DNA from: JANWWM01 sp046292465 | GTDB taxonomy: Bacteria; Bacteroidota; Chlorobiia; Chlorobiales; Thermochlorobacteraceae | Assembly (NCBI GenBank): GCA_046292465.1 | Contig: JBKBRB010000003.1 | Span: forward strand, 62,001-126,000 | Length of the DNA stretch: 64,000 bases | Direction: 5' to 3' | Shown: in pieces, positions 17,880-26,876 of the stretch | Numbering within the stretch: the first letter of the stretch is position 1 | How the letters are laid out: every line of letters begins with the position of its first letter | The notes under the pieces: generated by a model | Seen by the model: the letters and a program-made list of their open reading frames with translations, nothing else | Told to the model about the DNA's origin: nothing | The model's database searches: none | Position numbers and translations under genes: made by a program

Positions 17880-18854
17880 TTAGGTTTGGCGAGCCACAGC
17901 AAAGTTGATGAAGAGCTCAAGTGCGGTTTTGCTCGGCGAGGCAGGGAACGAGGAGAGCGCGTCTAAGGCTTTCTGAACGAACTTTTGGGCGGTTTTTTCG
18001 GCGTATTCAATCCCGCCATATTCGGTGGTAAATGTGATAATTTCTTGGCTGAAGAGCGTTCGCTTTTTGTCGCTTTTGAGCATAGCAATGATTTGCTTGC
18101 GTTTTTGTGTGTCGGCGTTCTCGAGCGCATAGATGAGCGGCAGCGTAATTTTCTTCTCCTTGATGTCGCCGCCGACAGGCTTGCCCGTCTTTGAACTTTT
18201 GCCGAGATAATCGAGAATATCGTCTTGAATTTGAAAAGCAATGCCAATGGCTTCACCACAAGCACGCAATTTTTGTTGGACGTTGAAATCAGATGAAGCA
18301 GAGACTGAACCAATTTCACACGAGGTTGAAATGAGGGAGGCGGTTTTATCAGAAATGATTTTGAAGTAAGTGGCTTCGTCGATGTCGAGGCTTCGCGTTT
18401 TTTCAATTTGCAACAGTTCGCCTTCGCTCATGCGTTTGACGGCGTCGGAGATAATTTCTAAAAAACGGTAGTCTTTGTGTTTGAGCGCCAAGAGCAAGCC
18501 GCGCGAAAGGAGGTAATCGCCCATAAGCACGGCGACTTTATTTTTCCAAAGGGCATTGATGGCGGGCAAGCCGCGACGCATATCGGCAGTATCGACCACA
18601 TCGTCATGAATCAGAGTGGCTGTATGGAGAAGTTCAACGAGTGCGGCGGCGCGGTAGGTGCTGTCGTTAATGCCGCCTGCAATGTTGGCTGAAAGCAACA
18701 CAAGCATCGGACGCGCTTGTTTGCCTTTTTGTCGGAGAAGATAACCTGCAACTTTATCAATCAACCCGACTTCCGACGTCATCGTTTGTTTGAAGACCTC
18801 GCGGAATCGAGCTAATTCAGATTCAATAGGTTTGGTGATTTCATCGAGCTTCAC
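17880..18854 (-). CDS. All-trans polyprenyl diphosphate synthase
   Basis: 324 residues of the IspA/IspB family, extending farnesyl or geranyl diphosphate with isopentenyl units. The first Asp-rich motif is LIHDDVVDTADMRRG, the second QIQDDILDYLG, and KGKQARPMLVLLSA holds the substrate-binding KxxR region. Length and the Ala/Leu residues before the first motif fit a long-chain (octaprenyl/solanesyl) enzyme that supplies the menaquinone tail, but chain length is inferred. Probably a single-gene unit or downstream member of the Gfo/Idh gene transcript. Confidence 0.9.
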   Translation of the reverse strand: MKLDEITKPIESELARFREVFKQTMTSEVGLIDKVAGYLLRQKGKQARPMLVLLSANIAGGINDSTYRAAALVELLHTATLIHDDVVDTADMRRGLPAINALWKNKVAVLMGDYLLSRGLLLALKHKDYRFLEIISDAVKRMSEGELLQIEKTRSLDIDEATYFKIISDKTASLISTSCEIGSVSASSDFNVQQKLRACGEAIGIAFQIQDDILDYLGKSSKTGKPVGGDIKEKKITLPLIYALENADTQKRKQIIAMLKSDKKRTLFSQEIITFTTEYGGIEYAEKTAQKFVQKALDALSSFPASPSKTALELFINFAVARQT

Positions 18855-18917
18855 GCGAAAGAATCAAAAATGAGTTAAAAGCAAAGCCAAGAAAAAGTAA
18901 AGTGAGTGGTGGGTGCA

Positions 18918-19952
18918 TCATTTTTTTCCGTCGCGCTTGACCAAAACTTCTTTGCCTGTTTTTGCGGATTTGTAAATCGCATCGACGATGTTCATGCGTT
19001 CGTAAGCGTCTTTTGCAGTTGAAGAGAGTGGATAAAGCCCCGCGACAGCATCGATAAAGTGCCGAAGCTCGTTGTAGTAGGAGCGTTTGTAGATATCTTC
19101 AAGCGAGCCGATTCGTTCAGGCGTAACATTGACAAGTTGGTCATTGATTTTTTTATGAAACTTGAGCGGATAGACGCGCGCAAATCCACCATTGCCATAA
19201 ACATTGCAGAACAGCAAATCGGAATCGACCTCAAAGTTCCAGCCCGTATCAATCGTAATTGCTTGACCGCTTTTAAGACGAACTAAAACGGACGAAAAGT
19301 CCTCAACGCCAGAGGAATCATCAGGATGCGCCTCGCGCTCGAAATTGACAGCAGAAACGCTATGTGCTTCAGGAAAATTGAGAATCCACAAGGCAAGGTC
19401 GAGCACCATAATGCCTAAATCCAGAAACACGCCGCCGCCCGAGACTGACTTTTGCGTTTTCCATTGACGGTCAACTGGATTTTTTTTCAGCCAGCCGCAT
19501 TTGACAAAAAACACATCGCCGATTTCGCCGTTCTCAATAAAACTTTTCAGCACCATCGCGTCGGGGCGAAAGCGTTGGTTCATGCCGACCATCATTTTCA
19601 CATCGGACTTATTAAGCACGTCTAAAATTTCTTTGGCTTCTTTGGCAGTGCGGGCAAGTGGCTTTTCAACAAGGCAGTGTTTGTGGGCTTTGATGGCCGC
19701 CGTTGCGATTTCCTTGTGTGTGTTGGTTGGCGTAGCGATAATGACAGCGTCAATCTCGTTCATCGCCAGGAGGTCTTGATAGTCTTTGAAGACGTGTTTG
19801 ACTTTATATCGCTCGCCCAAAAGTTTGGCGCGCTGAAATTCCATATCGCAGAGTGCAACGAGTTGAGCGTTCTCGAGTTTAGATAAAATCGGAAGATGAA
19901 TGACCTGTGCGATATTTCCTAAACCGATAACGCCGACTTTAATTTTTTCCAT
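18918..19952 (-). CDS. Gfo/Idh/MocA-family oxidoreductase
   Basis: 344 residues. N-terminal Rossmann fold GVIGLGNIAQVIHLPIL, ATPTNTHKEIATAA, and the family EKP motif in HCLVEKPLARTAKEA; C-terminal alpha/beta dimerisation domain with GGGVFLDLGIMVLDLALW. Such enzymes oxidise or reduce sugars, inositols or UDP-sugars with NAD(P). No sugar pathway is adjacent, so the substrate is unknown; it sits between the SET-domain gene and the polyprenyl synthase gene on the same strand. Confidence 0.87.
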   Translation of the reverse strand: MEKIKVGVIGLGNIAQVIHLPILSKLENAQLVALCDMEFQRAKLLGERYKVKHVFKDYQDLLAMNEIDAVIIATPTNTHKEIATAAIKAHKHCLVEKPLARTAKEAKEILDVLNKSDVKMMVGMNQRFRPDAMVLKSFIENGEIGDVFFVKCGWLKKNPVDRQWKTQKSVSGGGVFLDLGIMVLDLALWILNFPEAHSVSAVNFEREAHPDDSSGVEDFSSVLVRLKSGQAITIDTGWNFEVDSDLLFCNVYGNGGFARVYPLKFHKKINDQLVNVTPERIGSLEDIYKRSYYNELRHFIDAVAGLYPLSSTAKDAYERMNIVDAIYKSAKTGKEVLVKRDGKK

Positions 19953-19995
19953 GGTCGTAAAAGCGTTGGGTATAAAAAATGAAAAATGAAGTTAA

Positions 19996-20466
19996 TCATT
20001 CCGAAAGGCTTTGCAAATCGAGCATTCGCCGCCGTGCTGCGCATTGGTCTTTTCTACAAGTAGGATTTTGCGAGAAGCAGACATCGTAAATTTCTTCGTA
20101 ATCGTAATCAATCGTGATTTCTTCGCCTGCCTGAATCGGGCGCAAGGCAACCAAATAAAGTGACTGATGGTCGCGCTCTTTAACTTCTGCATTCGGCTCG
20201 CAGCTATGATTGATGTAGCGAATTTTCGCCGTCATGGCCGTGTCGATATATGTGTCGTCATTGTTGTAAAAGATATACACATTGGCTTCTTCCGCTTCGC
20301 GCCGCAAGCACTCGTCGGCATTGATTGTCTCGCCTGCGATAATCATCAACGCTTCACCCATCTCGCAAGGCTTTGTCGTGAAAATCCCTTTGCCTTGAAT
20401 CGGCGAATCTAAAACGACAATGTAATCAGGATTGTAGAGTGCGGAATCAGGAAGACTCTGAAACAT
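19996..20466 (-). CDS. Stand-alone SET-domain protein (putative lysine methyltransferase)
   Basis: 156 residues, all SET domain. SPIQGKGIFTTKP opens it; RYINHSCEPNAEV (residues 83-95) and GEEITIDYDYEEIY (114-127) form the SAM/lysine pseudoknot; a post-SET-like cysteine group C130, C137, C142 follows and could bind zinc. The start at 20466 (MFQSLPDSAL) is preferred to a longer frame. Eukaryotic relatives methylate histones; bacterial ones are poorly known, with some acting on ribosomal or DNA-binding proteins. Divergent from surE with 69 bases between. Confidence 0.85.
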   Translation of the reverse strand: MFQSLPDSALYNPDYIVVLDSPIQGKGIFTTKPCEMGEALMIIAGETINADECLRREAEEANVYIFYNNDDTYIDTAMTAKIRYINHSCEPNAEVKERDHQSLYLVALRPIQAGEEITIDYDYEEIYDVCFSQNPTCRKDQCAARRRMLDLQSLSE

Positions 20467-20535
20467 CGAAAAAAGAAAATTGCGTATTTTGCTATAAAGG
20501 TAAAACAATTCAACATCTCCATAAACACAAATCTT

Positions 20536-21351
20536 GTGAAACAAAAAACGAAGTCTGCTTCCAAAGAAAACGCTCCCGAAAAAAAACGACCGAAGATTTT
20601 AGTGTGCAACGACGATGGCATTGATGCAGAAGGATTAGACGCCTTAGCCAAAGCCATGAAAAAAATCGGCGAAGTAACCGTTGTCGCGCCACTCACGCAC
20701 CAAAGCGGAATGGGACACGCTATGACGCTCGGCAAACCGCTTCGCATCAACAAGTGGCATAAACATAAAAAGTTTTTCGGCTATGCTGTCAACGGCACGC
20801 CTGTCGACTGCGTCAAAACTGCCATGACGCAAATTTTGAAGCATCAAAAGCCTGACCTCATGGTCAGCGGCATTAACTACGGAAGCAATACTGCAATCAA
20901 CATTCTCTACTCAGGAACAATTGGTGCAGCGATTGAAGCCTCGTTTTTTGGTGTCCCCTCTATCGCATTTTCCCTCACAACCTACGAAAACGCTGACTTC
21001 ACCTACGCGGCAAAGTTCGCTCAAAAACTCGCCAAAGAAGTGCTTAAACACGGCTTGCCTGCCGAAACTTTGCTCACGGTCAATATCCCAAACCTGCCTG
21101 AAAAAGAAATCAAAGGCGTGATGATTACAACGCAAGGAAAATCCAAGTGGGAAGAAGAAATGGTCGAACGAAGCGATACTTACGGACAGCCCTACTACTG
21201 GCTTCGTGGCGTCATGACGCTCTACGATAGTTCATTAGAAGCCGACGAATACGCCGTTCGACACGGATACGTTTCCATTACGCCCATCTCATATGACTTG
21301 ACGAATTATCGCTTCATGGAAACCTTGCGCCAATGGAACATAAAAAAATAA
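20536..21351 (+). CDS. surE: 5'-nucleotidase SurE
   Basis: Metal-dependent nucleoside monophosphate phosphatase, also acting on short polyphosphate, linked to stationary survival. 271 residues from a GTG start. Asp26 and Asp27 in ILVCNDDGIDA are metal ligands, with APLTHQSGMGHAMTL and SGINYGSNTAINILYSGT in place. There is a 19-residue Lys-rich N-terminal extension before the usual start. Distances to the SET gene suggest a shared divergent promoter region. Confidence 0.94.
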   Translation: MKQKTKSASKENAPEKKRPKILVCNDDGIDAEGLDALAKAMKKIGEVTVVAPLTHQSGMGHAMTLGKPLRINKWHKHKKFFGYAVNGTPVDCVKTAMTQILKHQKPDLMVSGINYGSNTAINILYSGTIGAAIEASFFGVPSIAFSLTTYENADFTYAAKFAQKLAKEVLKHGLPAETLLTVNIPNLPEKEIKGVMITTQGKSKWEEEMVERSDTYGQPYYWLRGVMTLYDSSLEADEYAVRHGYVSITPISYDLTNYRFMETLRQWNIKK

Positions 21352-21487
21352 AGTCGGTGCAAAATTGCTTCATTCAGCATGCTAACTTGGTGAGAGACAG
21401 GGCGAGAATGGCTGAAAATTCAAAAGAAAATTCGTATCATTGACGCTCTAAATTTTAATCAGGTATTTAAACCAACCGTTTTCAACA

Positions 21488-21601
21488 ATGAACAAAAAAG
21501 ACAAACTCGTTGCCAAGAAGCATCGCAAAGCAATTGCACGCATGAAAGCCAAGAGAAAGGCTGCAATAGCACAAGCGCAAAGCAAGAAAAAATCGAACTA
21601 A
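21488..21601 (+). CDS. 37-residue Lys/Arg-rich protein
   Basis: The product is MNKKDKLVAKKHRKAIARMK followed by a further Lys/Ala-rich 17 residues; 17 of 37 residues are Lys, Arg or His. A clear terminator follows directly, which supports a real monocistronic gene. The KKHRK core is reminiscent of the tiny basic ribosomal proteins of the bS22/AURKAIP1 kind, but this is a weak resemblance. Nucleic-acid or ribosome binding is likely from composition. Confidence 0.65.
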   Translation: MNKKDKLVAKKHRKAIARMKAKRKAAIAQAQSKKKSN

Positions 21602-21616
21602 CCCGGTTATCTTCTC

Positions 21617-21641
21617 AACTCTGCCACGTCGCAGAGTTTTT
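21617..21641 (+). terminator. Intrinsic terminator after the 37-residue basic gene
   Basis: AACTCTGC (21617-21624) pairs with GCAGAGTT (21631-21638); six-base loop CACGTC and TTTTT tail. Confidence 0.88.
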
Positions 21642-21678
21642 CATTCGCTTTCACTATCATGTTTAATTTTGATTCACA

Positions 21679-22272
21679 ATGATTGATTACAAATCACTAC
21701 CAATCGGAAAGAAAGCCCCAAAGGAAGTCAACGCCATCATTGAAGTGCCCAAAGGCGAGCGAAATAAATACGAATACGACCCTGAACTTGGCGTTTTCAA
21801 ACTCGACCGCGTGCTTTATGCGTCGGTGCATTATCCAACGGCTTACGGCTTCATTCCAAACACGCTTGCCGAAGACGGCGACCCGCTCGATGTGATGGTC
21901 ATGACGCATGGCGCAACCTTTACAGGCTGTTTAATTGAAGTGCGCCCCGTCGGCTTGCTGAAAATGCGCGACGATAAAGGCATGGACGATAAAGTGCTCT
22001 CAGTGCCTGTCAACGACCCGATTTACAACAACGTGCGAAAATTGGCAGACCTGCCGCCGCACCTGCCGAGCGAAATTGAGCACTTCTTCACGGTCTATAA
22101 GCAATTAGAAGGCAAGCACGTAGAAAGTTTCGGCTGGCACGATTTCTTTGTCGCCGAGCGTGCAATCATCACAGCAATGGAACGCTTGAACGACTCAAAG
22201 CCAAAGAAAAATCAAAACGGAAAAGCATTGAAGCCCGCCAAGCCTAAACTGGTCAAAAAAGCATCGGCATAA
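21679..22272 (+). CDS. ppa: Inorganic pyrophosphatase (family I)
   Basis: Hydrolyses pyrophosphate and so drives biosynthesis. 197 residues. EVPKGERNKYEYDPELG, the Tyr/Asp signature LAEDGDPLDVMV and KMRDDKGMDDKVLSVP carry the metal and substrate residues. The C-terminus has a Lys/Pro-rich tail of about 25 residues (KPKKNQNGKALKPAKPKLV) not needed for catalysis. The TAA shares one base with the next ATG (TAATG), so coupling to the membrane gene is expected. Confidence 0.95.
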   Translation: MIDYKSLPIGKKAPKEVNAIIEVPKGERNKYEYDPELGVFKLDRVLYASVHYPTAYGFIPNTLAEDGDPLDVMVMTHGATFTGCLIEVRPVGLLKMRDDKGMDDKVLSVPVNDPIYNNVRKLADLPPHLPSEIEHFFTVYKQLEGKHVESFGWHDFFVAERAIITAMERLNDSKPKKNQNGKALKPAKPKLVKKASA

Positions 22273-22757
22273 TGTCGGAAAACAAGCCTGAACGAAAACG
22301 CTTCGAAGACCTCTCGCCAGCAGCGCAAGAGATTATCCGAAAAAAAGCCTTAGGCGCAATTTTCTTCGCCTCGTTAATTATGGGCATCATGGGCGCAACC
22401 TGTGTGATTGAAGGAATTTATATTCTCACGCGTGACGACGCCTTTCTCATCGAGCAACTGAAAGTGAGCGATTCAGAGAAAGCCAAACTCTCCTCGCTGA
22501 TGATAGCGGTAACGGGCGCATTAGAAGTCTTTTGCGCTGTCGGCACAATTCGCCTCTCCATTACACCCTATCGCGTTGGATTTTATATGACCGTGCTGGT
22601 TGCAGGAAATCGGTTCGTAGATGCGATGGTCTTTCACGGCACATTCTTTACCTTCGGCTCAATTCTCAACCTCTTTTTGGCACTCTTTGCTTTGATGTTC
22701 CTTTTTGCAGGGCGTTATGCGGTGCTGACAAAGCCGCCCGCCTCACCTGAATCTTAA
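22272..22757 (+). CDS. Four-helix membrane protein, translationally coupled to ppa
   Basis: 161 residues with hydrophobic segments at about 28-50, 75-96, 100-117 and 127-148, cytoplasmic Lys/Arg-rich N-terminus. No family motif recognised. The overlap with ppa and 15-base gap to asnS place it in a ppa-asnS operon. Confidence 0.7.
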   Translation: MSENKPERKRFEDLSPAAQEIIRKKALGAIFFASLIMGIMGATCVIEGIYILTRDDAFLIEQLKVSDSEKAKLSSLMIAVTGALEVFCAVGTIRLSITPYRVGFYMTVLVAGNRFVDAMVFHGTFFTFGSILNLFLALFALMFLFAGRYAVLTKPPASPES

Positions 22758-22772
22758 TCGCCTCTCTCAACA

Positions 22773-24116
22773 ATGTCCAACAAGCAAACTTACATCTCAC
22801 ATCTCCGAAACCACGTCGGCGAAACCGTAACCATAAAAGGTTGGCTCTATAACATTCGTTCATCAGGAAAACTCATGTTCCCTGAACTGCGCGACGGCAC
22901 AGGCATTGTTCAGGGTGTCGTCTCAAAAAAAGATGTGAGCGAAAAAGTATGGGAAGATTTCAGAAAACTCACACAAGAAAGTTCAATCATCGTTACAGGC
23001 ATCGTAACGAAGCACCCAAAGCAGGAAGGTGTTTATGAACTGCAAGTGAGCGATGTTGAAATCGTTCAAATCGCCGAAGATTATCCCATCACGCCAAAAG
23101 AACACGGCATAGAATTTCTCGCCGACCGTCGGCACTTGTGGCTTCGCTCCAAACGCCAATGGGCAATTATGCGAATCCGCCACGAAGTCATTAACGCCAT
23201 TCGCGATTTCTTCAACGAGCGCGATTTCACCTTGATTGATTCGCCTATTATTACCCCAAACGCCGCCGAAGGCACCACCACGCTCTTCGAGATAGACTAC
23301 TTCGATTTAGGCAAAGCCTATCTCACCCAATCAGGACAACTTTACGGCGAAGCCAGCGCAATGGCATTCGGAAAAATCTATGTCTTCGGTCCCGTCTTTC
23401 GCGCCGAAAAATCCAAGACGCGCCGACACCTCACCGAGTTCTGGATGGTTGAGCCCGAAATGGCTTACTATGATTTAGAAATGAATATGGACTTGGCAGA
23501 AGAATTCGTGGAATACATCGTGCAGCGCACCATAGAGCGAAGAAAAGAGGAACTTAAAATTTTAGAACGCGATATTTCCAAACTCGAGAAAATCACGCGC
23601 CCGTTTCACCGCATTTCCTACACCGACGCCGTCAAATGGCTCAACGAAAACAATGTCAAACTCATCAAGAAAAATGATGACGGCTCGGAAACGCAAATCG
23701 ACTTTCCATGGGGCGAAGACTTCGGCGCGCCACAAGAAGAAGCCCTCATGAGGCAATTCGATAAACCTTGCATCATTCATCACTACCCGACCGAAGTCAA
23801 AGCCTTTTACATGAAACGCGACGAAACGAACCCAAAAGTCGTGCTTGCAATGGATATGCTCGCGCCCGAAGGCTACGGCGAAATTATCGGCGGAAGCCAA
23901 CGCGAAGATAAGTTTGACCTCTTGTTGGAAAGAATTAAGCACGAAAACCTTCCTGAATCGGTGTTTCAGTGGTTTTTGGATTTGCGCCGCTACGGAAGCG
24001 TGCCGCACGCCGGTTTCGGCTTGGGCTTGGAGCGCACAGTGGCGTGGATTTGCGGCACAGAGCACATTCGCGAAACCATTCCCTATCCAAGAATGATTTA
24101 TCGCAACACGCCTTGA
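22773..24116 (+). CDS. asnS: Asparaginyl-tRNA synthetase, archaeal-like type
   Basis: Class IIb enzyme, 447 residues. OB-fold anticodon domain first (VTIKGWLYNIRSSGKL), then motif 2 (FRAEKSKTRRHLTEFWMVEPE) and motif 3 (GFGLGLERTVAWICG). FPWGEDFGAPQE and the MKRDE segment fit AsnRS rather than AspRS. Its presence means tRNA-Asn is charged directly. The HLTEFWMVEPEMAY sequence is closer to the archaeal/Bacteroidota AsnRS group than to the E. coli type. Confidence 0.92.
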   Translation: MSNKQTYISHLRNHVGETVTIKGWLYNIRSSGKLMFPELRDGTGIVQGVVSKKDVSEKVWEDFRKLTQESSIIVTGIVTKHPKQEGVYELQVSDVEIVQIAEDYPITPKEHGIEFLADRRHLWLRSKRQWAIMRIRHEVINAIRDFFNERDFTLIDSPIITPNAAEGTTTLFEIDYFDLGKAYLTQSGQLYGEASAMAFGKIYVFGPVFRAEKSKTRRHLTEFWMVEPEMAYYDLEMNMDLAEEFVEYIVQRTIERRKEELKILERDISKLEKITRPFHRISYTDAVKWLNENNVKLIKKNDDGSETQIDFPWGEDFGAPQEEALMRQFDKPCIIHHYPTEVKAFYMKRDETNPKVVLAMDMLAPEGYGEIIGGSQREDKFDLLLERIKHENLPESVFQWFLDLRRYGSVPHAGFGLGLERTVAWICGTEHIRETIPYPRMIYRNTP

Positions 24117-24131
24117 TGAACTACCGTGGCA

Positions 24132-24272
24132 ATGAACGATATACACGCCATTGCTTTTGCCACAGGCTATCTTGAACAGCGCGACTTTCGCTTAGGTGGA
24201 ATTTTCTTTTTAATTCTTGGACCGCTGACGGCGTTCCTCATAGCAACGCTGTGGGCACTCTTGAAGGTGTGA
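24132..24272 (+). CDS. Candidate 46-residue membrane protein
   Basis: The protein has a soluble head of about 20 residues (MNDIHAIAFATGYLEQRDFR) and a terminal helix FFLILGPLTAFLIATLWALL. It starts 15 bases after the asnS stop and could be the last member of that operon. Function unknown; no homologue is recalled. Confidence 0.55.
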   Translation: MNDIHAIAFATGYLEQRDFRLGGIFFLILGPLTAFLIATLWALLKV

Positions 24273-24302
24273 AGGTTGAAGGACTAAACTGGAAGGGCTA
24301 AA

Positions 24303-24770
24303 CTATTCGCCGCGCCGCATCTCGCGCTCCATGTCGCGCTTTTTAATGCTTTCGCGCTTGTCGTAAAGTTTCTTGCCTTTGGCGAGCGCAAGTTCAATTT
24401 TCGCTTTGCCTTTGTCGTTGAAGTAAAGTTTGAGCGGAATGAGCGTTAAACCTTTGTCGGAAATTCGAAGACGAATGCTCTCAATTTCATCGCGATGCAA
24501 AAGCAGTTTGCGTGTGCGCTTCGGCTCGTGGTTTTCAATCGTCCCAAGTTCGTAGGGCGTGATTTGCATATTTTCTAAACGCACTTCTCCCCGATGAATC
24601 ACAGCGAAACTTTCGTCTAAACTTGCCTTGCCTTGCCGAATCGATTTAACCTCCGTGCCTTTGAGTTCAATACCGGCTTCCCAAGTGTCTAAAATTTCAT
24701 ACTCAAATCGCGCCTTGCGGTTATGAATCGTTTTGATGTATGTCGGCTTTGTTCCTGCTTTTTGAGCCAT
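24303..24770 (-). CDS. smpB: SsrA-binding protein SmpB
   Basis: 155 residues, standard length. Binds tmRNA and delivers it to stalled ribosomes. HNRKARFEYEILDTWEAGI, the LKGTEVKSIRQGKASLDESF segment and the basic C-terminal tail KKLYDKRESIKKRDMEREMR are typical. The ssrA gene is not in the window. A TATTATTG element near 24850 on the minus strand is one base off TAnnTTTG. Confidence 0.96.
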   Translation of the reverse strand: MAQKAGTKPTYIKTIHNRKARFEYEILDTWEAGIELKGTEVKSIRQGKASLDESFAVIHRGEVRLENMQITPYELGTIENHEPKRTRKLLLHRDEIESIRLRISDKGLTLIPLKLYFNDKGKAKIELALAKGKKLYDKRESIKKRDMEREMRRGE

Positions 24771-24958
24771 GTGAAAAAGTAAGAAAAATGTTCAACGAGA
24801 TTGAAAAAAATTACACAGATGCTTCGAGCGTGCGCGAAAAAAGTTTGCAATAATAGCGAAAAACAAAGGAATTTGTGACGGCTTACGCTACAAACAACAA
24901 TTGGCACGAAAGTTGATGTTTTGCGTTTCAGGTTCTTTTTACACTTCTCTCCAGCCGC

Positions 24959-24998
24959 AGTGGGTAGCCTAGTTAGGGGGGCTACCCACTATTTTTTT
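24959..24998 (+). terminator. Strong orphan terminator upstream of the GWxTD gene
   Basis: An 11-bp perfect stem AGTGGGTAGCC / GGCTACCCACT (24959-24969, 24980-24990), 10-base loop, then ATTTTTTT. No gene on the plus strand ends before it: the nearest upstream plus-strand frame stops at 24272, 690 bases away, and smpB is on the other strand. It may end an unseen small RNA starting in 24780-24950 or attenuate the GWxTD gene. Confidence 0.8.
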
Positions 24999-25027
24999 GC
25001 AAAACTCAATCTTTGCAAAACTCAATC
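24996..25027. repeat. Perfect 16-base tandem duplication
   Basis: TTTGCAAAACTCAATC occurs twice back to back, the first copy overlapping the terminator T-run. A recent slip or a paired protein-binding site are both possible. Confidence 0.85.
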
Positions 25028-25101
25028 AAAAAAGCATGTGCAAATCGCCCTCGATTTTTCGTATTTTCGTTTCTTAATTGACAAGCGATTACAGCCATCA
25101 A

Positions 25102-26463
25102 ATGACCCGATTGTTCGTATCACTTTTCCTCTTAACGGCTTTTAACGGCTTCGCAGCGAGTGCACAAGAACGCTATATGGACATTGTGCAAAAGTATCGC
25201 CGCCCGCAATTCTTTGCTGAGTTTATCGCCCTTCCAGCCACGCACAGCGACTCGCTCAAATTGATGGGAAACATTCGACTTTCTTACGATAACTCATTCT
25301 TTGTAAAAACGCCTGACGGAAAATTCGCAACGGATTTAACCTTCACGACCGAACTGCTTCAAAAAAACATCGCCGTTACGCGCAGCATTCGACGCAAAAT
25401 CGTTACCGTCAATACGCACGAGGAAACCTTAAACCGAACGGAATTTGTCGAAACCATTTTTACATTGCCCTTGAAAAAAGGCGACTATGAAGTGGCGGTT
25501 GAAGTAACAAACAACGACCTCCAAAAGTCGCTCCGAATGGAACGCCAACCGCTGAAATTTTCAGCCGAGCCCACAACCAGCAAGCAAGGCGGAATCAAAG
25601 CCTCACAACTTTTATTCGTTGAACGCCCCAAAATTAACGACGACTCGATTAGTCTTCAACCGCTTGGGGTTTCGGGCAATGGCGTATTTGGTCGAGACTA
25701 TGTAGCCATGCTCTATGTTCAGCTCAATGCGGATTCCGTAAGCGAAATTTCCTATCAACTCTTCGAAAAACAAGACCAACGAGAATTTCTTGTGTCATCA
25801 GGAAAAGTTTCACCGAGCAACCTTTTTTACACGAACACACTGCGCGAATCAACCGAAGACGCTCTGTTGATTGCAGACCGAGAGAAAAAAGGAAATGCAC
25901 AGATGCTCGCGTTTATCGATTTCAACGCCAAAGCGATTGCAAACGCAAGGTATGTGCTCAAAGTGAAGGTTGTCTCTGAAAAGGGTGGGATAGTGGAGGT
26001 CAAAAAAGAATTCGACAACGCTTGGATAAACATGCCCTATCCGCTTTACGATATTGAACTCGCCGTGCGCTTGATGGAAGGCATTATGATTACAAACGAC
26101 GAATTAGGAAAACTTTTGGAAGGCAACGCCGCTGAACAACGCCGCAAATTTCTTGCCTTCTGGAAAACACATGACCCAACGCCCGATACCGAGTTCAACG
26201 AAGCCTTAGAAGAATTTTTCAGACGGGTTGATTATACCTTTTTCAATTTTTACACCAACCGTGAATTTGGCTGGCGCACCGATAGAGGGCGCGTTTATAT
26301 CCGCTTCGGAAAGCCAACCGAAGTCTCGCGCGAGTTCCCGCTCAACCGTCCAACTCGAGAAATATGGATTTACAAAAATCTCAACAAGCGATTTGTTTTC
26401 TCTGACATTACCAACACGGGCAATTACGAACTCGTCTCTGAATCCCAACTCGAAAGCGAATAA
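25102..26463 (+). CDS. GWxTD-domain secreted protein
   Basis: 453 residues; signal peptide MTRLFVSLFLLTAFNGFAASA. A beta-rich body follows, and the domain signature FGWRTDRGRVYIRFGKPTEV is near residue 395, just before the C-terminus ENREIWIY-type strands. The family is largely restricted to Bacteroidota, Chlorobiota and Acidobacteriota; its members are secreted or outer-membrane-associated with no agreed activity. A preceding TTG at 25078 gives a longer frame but worse signal peptide. The receiver gene follows after 20 bases. Confidence 0.85.
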   Translation: MTRLFVSLFLLTAFNGFAASAQERYMDIVQKYRRPQFFAEFIALPATHSDSLKLMGNIRLSYDNSFFVKTPDGKFATDLTFTTELLQKNIAVTRSIRRKIVTVNTHEETLNRTEFVETIFTLPLKKGDYEVAVEVTNNDLQKSLRMERQPLKFSAEPTTSKQGGIKASQLLFVERPKINDDSISLQPLGVSGNGVFGRDYVAMLYVQLNADSVSEISYQLFEKQDQREFLVSSGKVSPSNLFYTNTLRESTEDALLIADREKKGNAQMLAFIDFNAKAIANARYVLKVKVVSEKGGIVEVKKEFDNAWINMPYPLYDIELAVRLMEGIMITNDELGKLLEGNAAEQRRKFLAFWKTHDPTPDTEFNEALEEFFRRVDYTFFNFYTNREFGWRTDRGRVYIRFGKPTEVSREFPLNRPTREIWIYKNLNKRFVFSDITNTGNYELVSESQLESE

Positions 26464-26483
26464 TCATTTTCAATTAAACAGCT

Positions 26484-26864
26484 ATGTTAATTGTCATTGA
26501 CGACGACCCAGCAGTGGGCGAAACCATATCTGACGTGTTTGATGAAACCTACACGGTCAAATACTTTCAGTCGCCGATTGAAGCCATCAAGTTTGTTCAG
26601 GCTGAACCGTTTTCTGCGCAAGTTTTCCTCGTGGATTATCGCATGCCTGAAATGAACGGCGGAGAAGCAGCACGGCAAATCAAAGCCATCAACAAAGACT
26701 TTCAAGTGATTTTGATTTCAGGCTTTACTGATTTCGAGGATATTCAAATGATGCTTCGACAAAGAGATATTGATGAATTTCATCGCAAACCGTTGGATTT
26801 CAATGCGCTCAGGAAAAGCGTGGAGTTTCGCAGAAAATTGTTTTTGAAGAAAAGCGCGATATAA
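26484..26864 (+). CDS. Single-domain response regulator
   Basis: 126 residues, receiver domain only. DDD in LIVIDDDP, phospho-acceptor Asp in FLVDYRMPEMNGG, Ser in ILISGF and Lys in FHRKPLD are all present. CheY-like, no output domain. Close spacing to the GWxTD gene suggests one message; its kinase is not obvious. Confidence 0.88.
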   Translation: MLIVIDDDPAVGETISDVFDETYTVKYFQSPIEAIKFVQAEPFSAQVFLVDYRMPEMNGGEAARQIKAINKDFQVILISGFTDFEDIQMMLRQRDIDEFHRKPLDFNALRKSVEFRRKLFLKKSAI

Positions 26865-26876
26865 TTCCACATAAAC

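Noticed and set aside
24771..24998. Idea that the hairpin near smpB marks the tmRNA gene
   Set aside because: The region lacks the tRNA-like ends and the tag reading frame of tmRNA.
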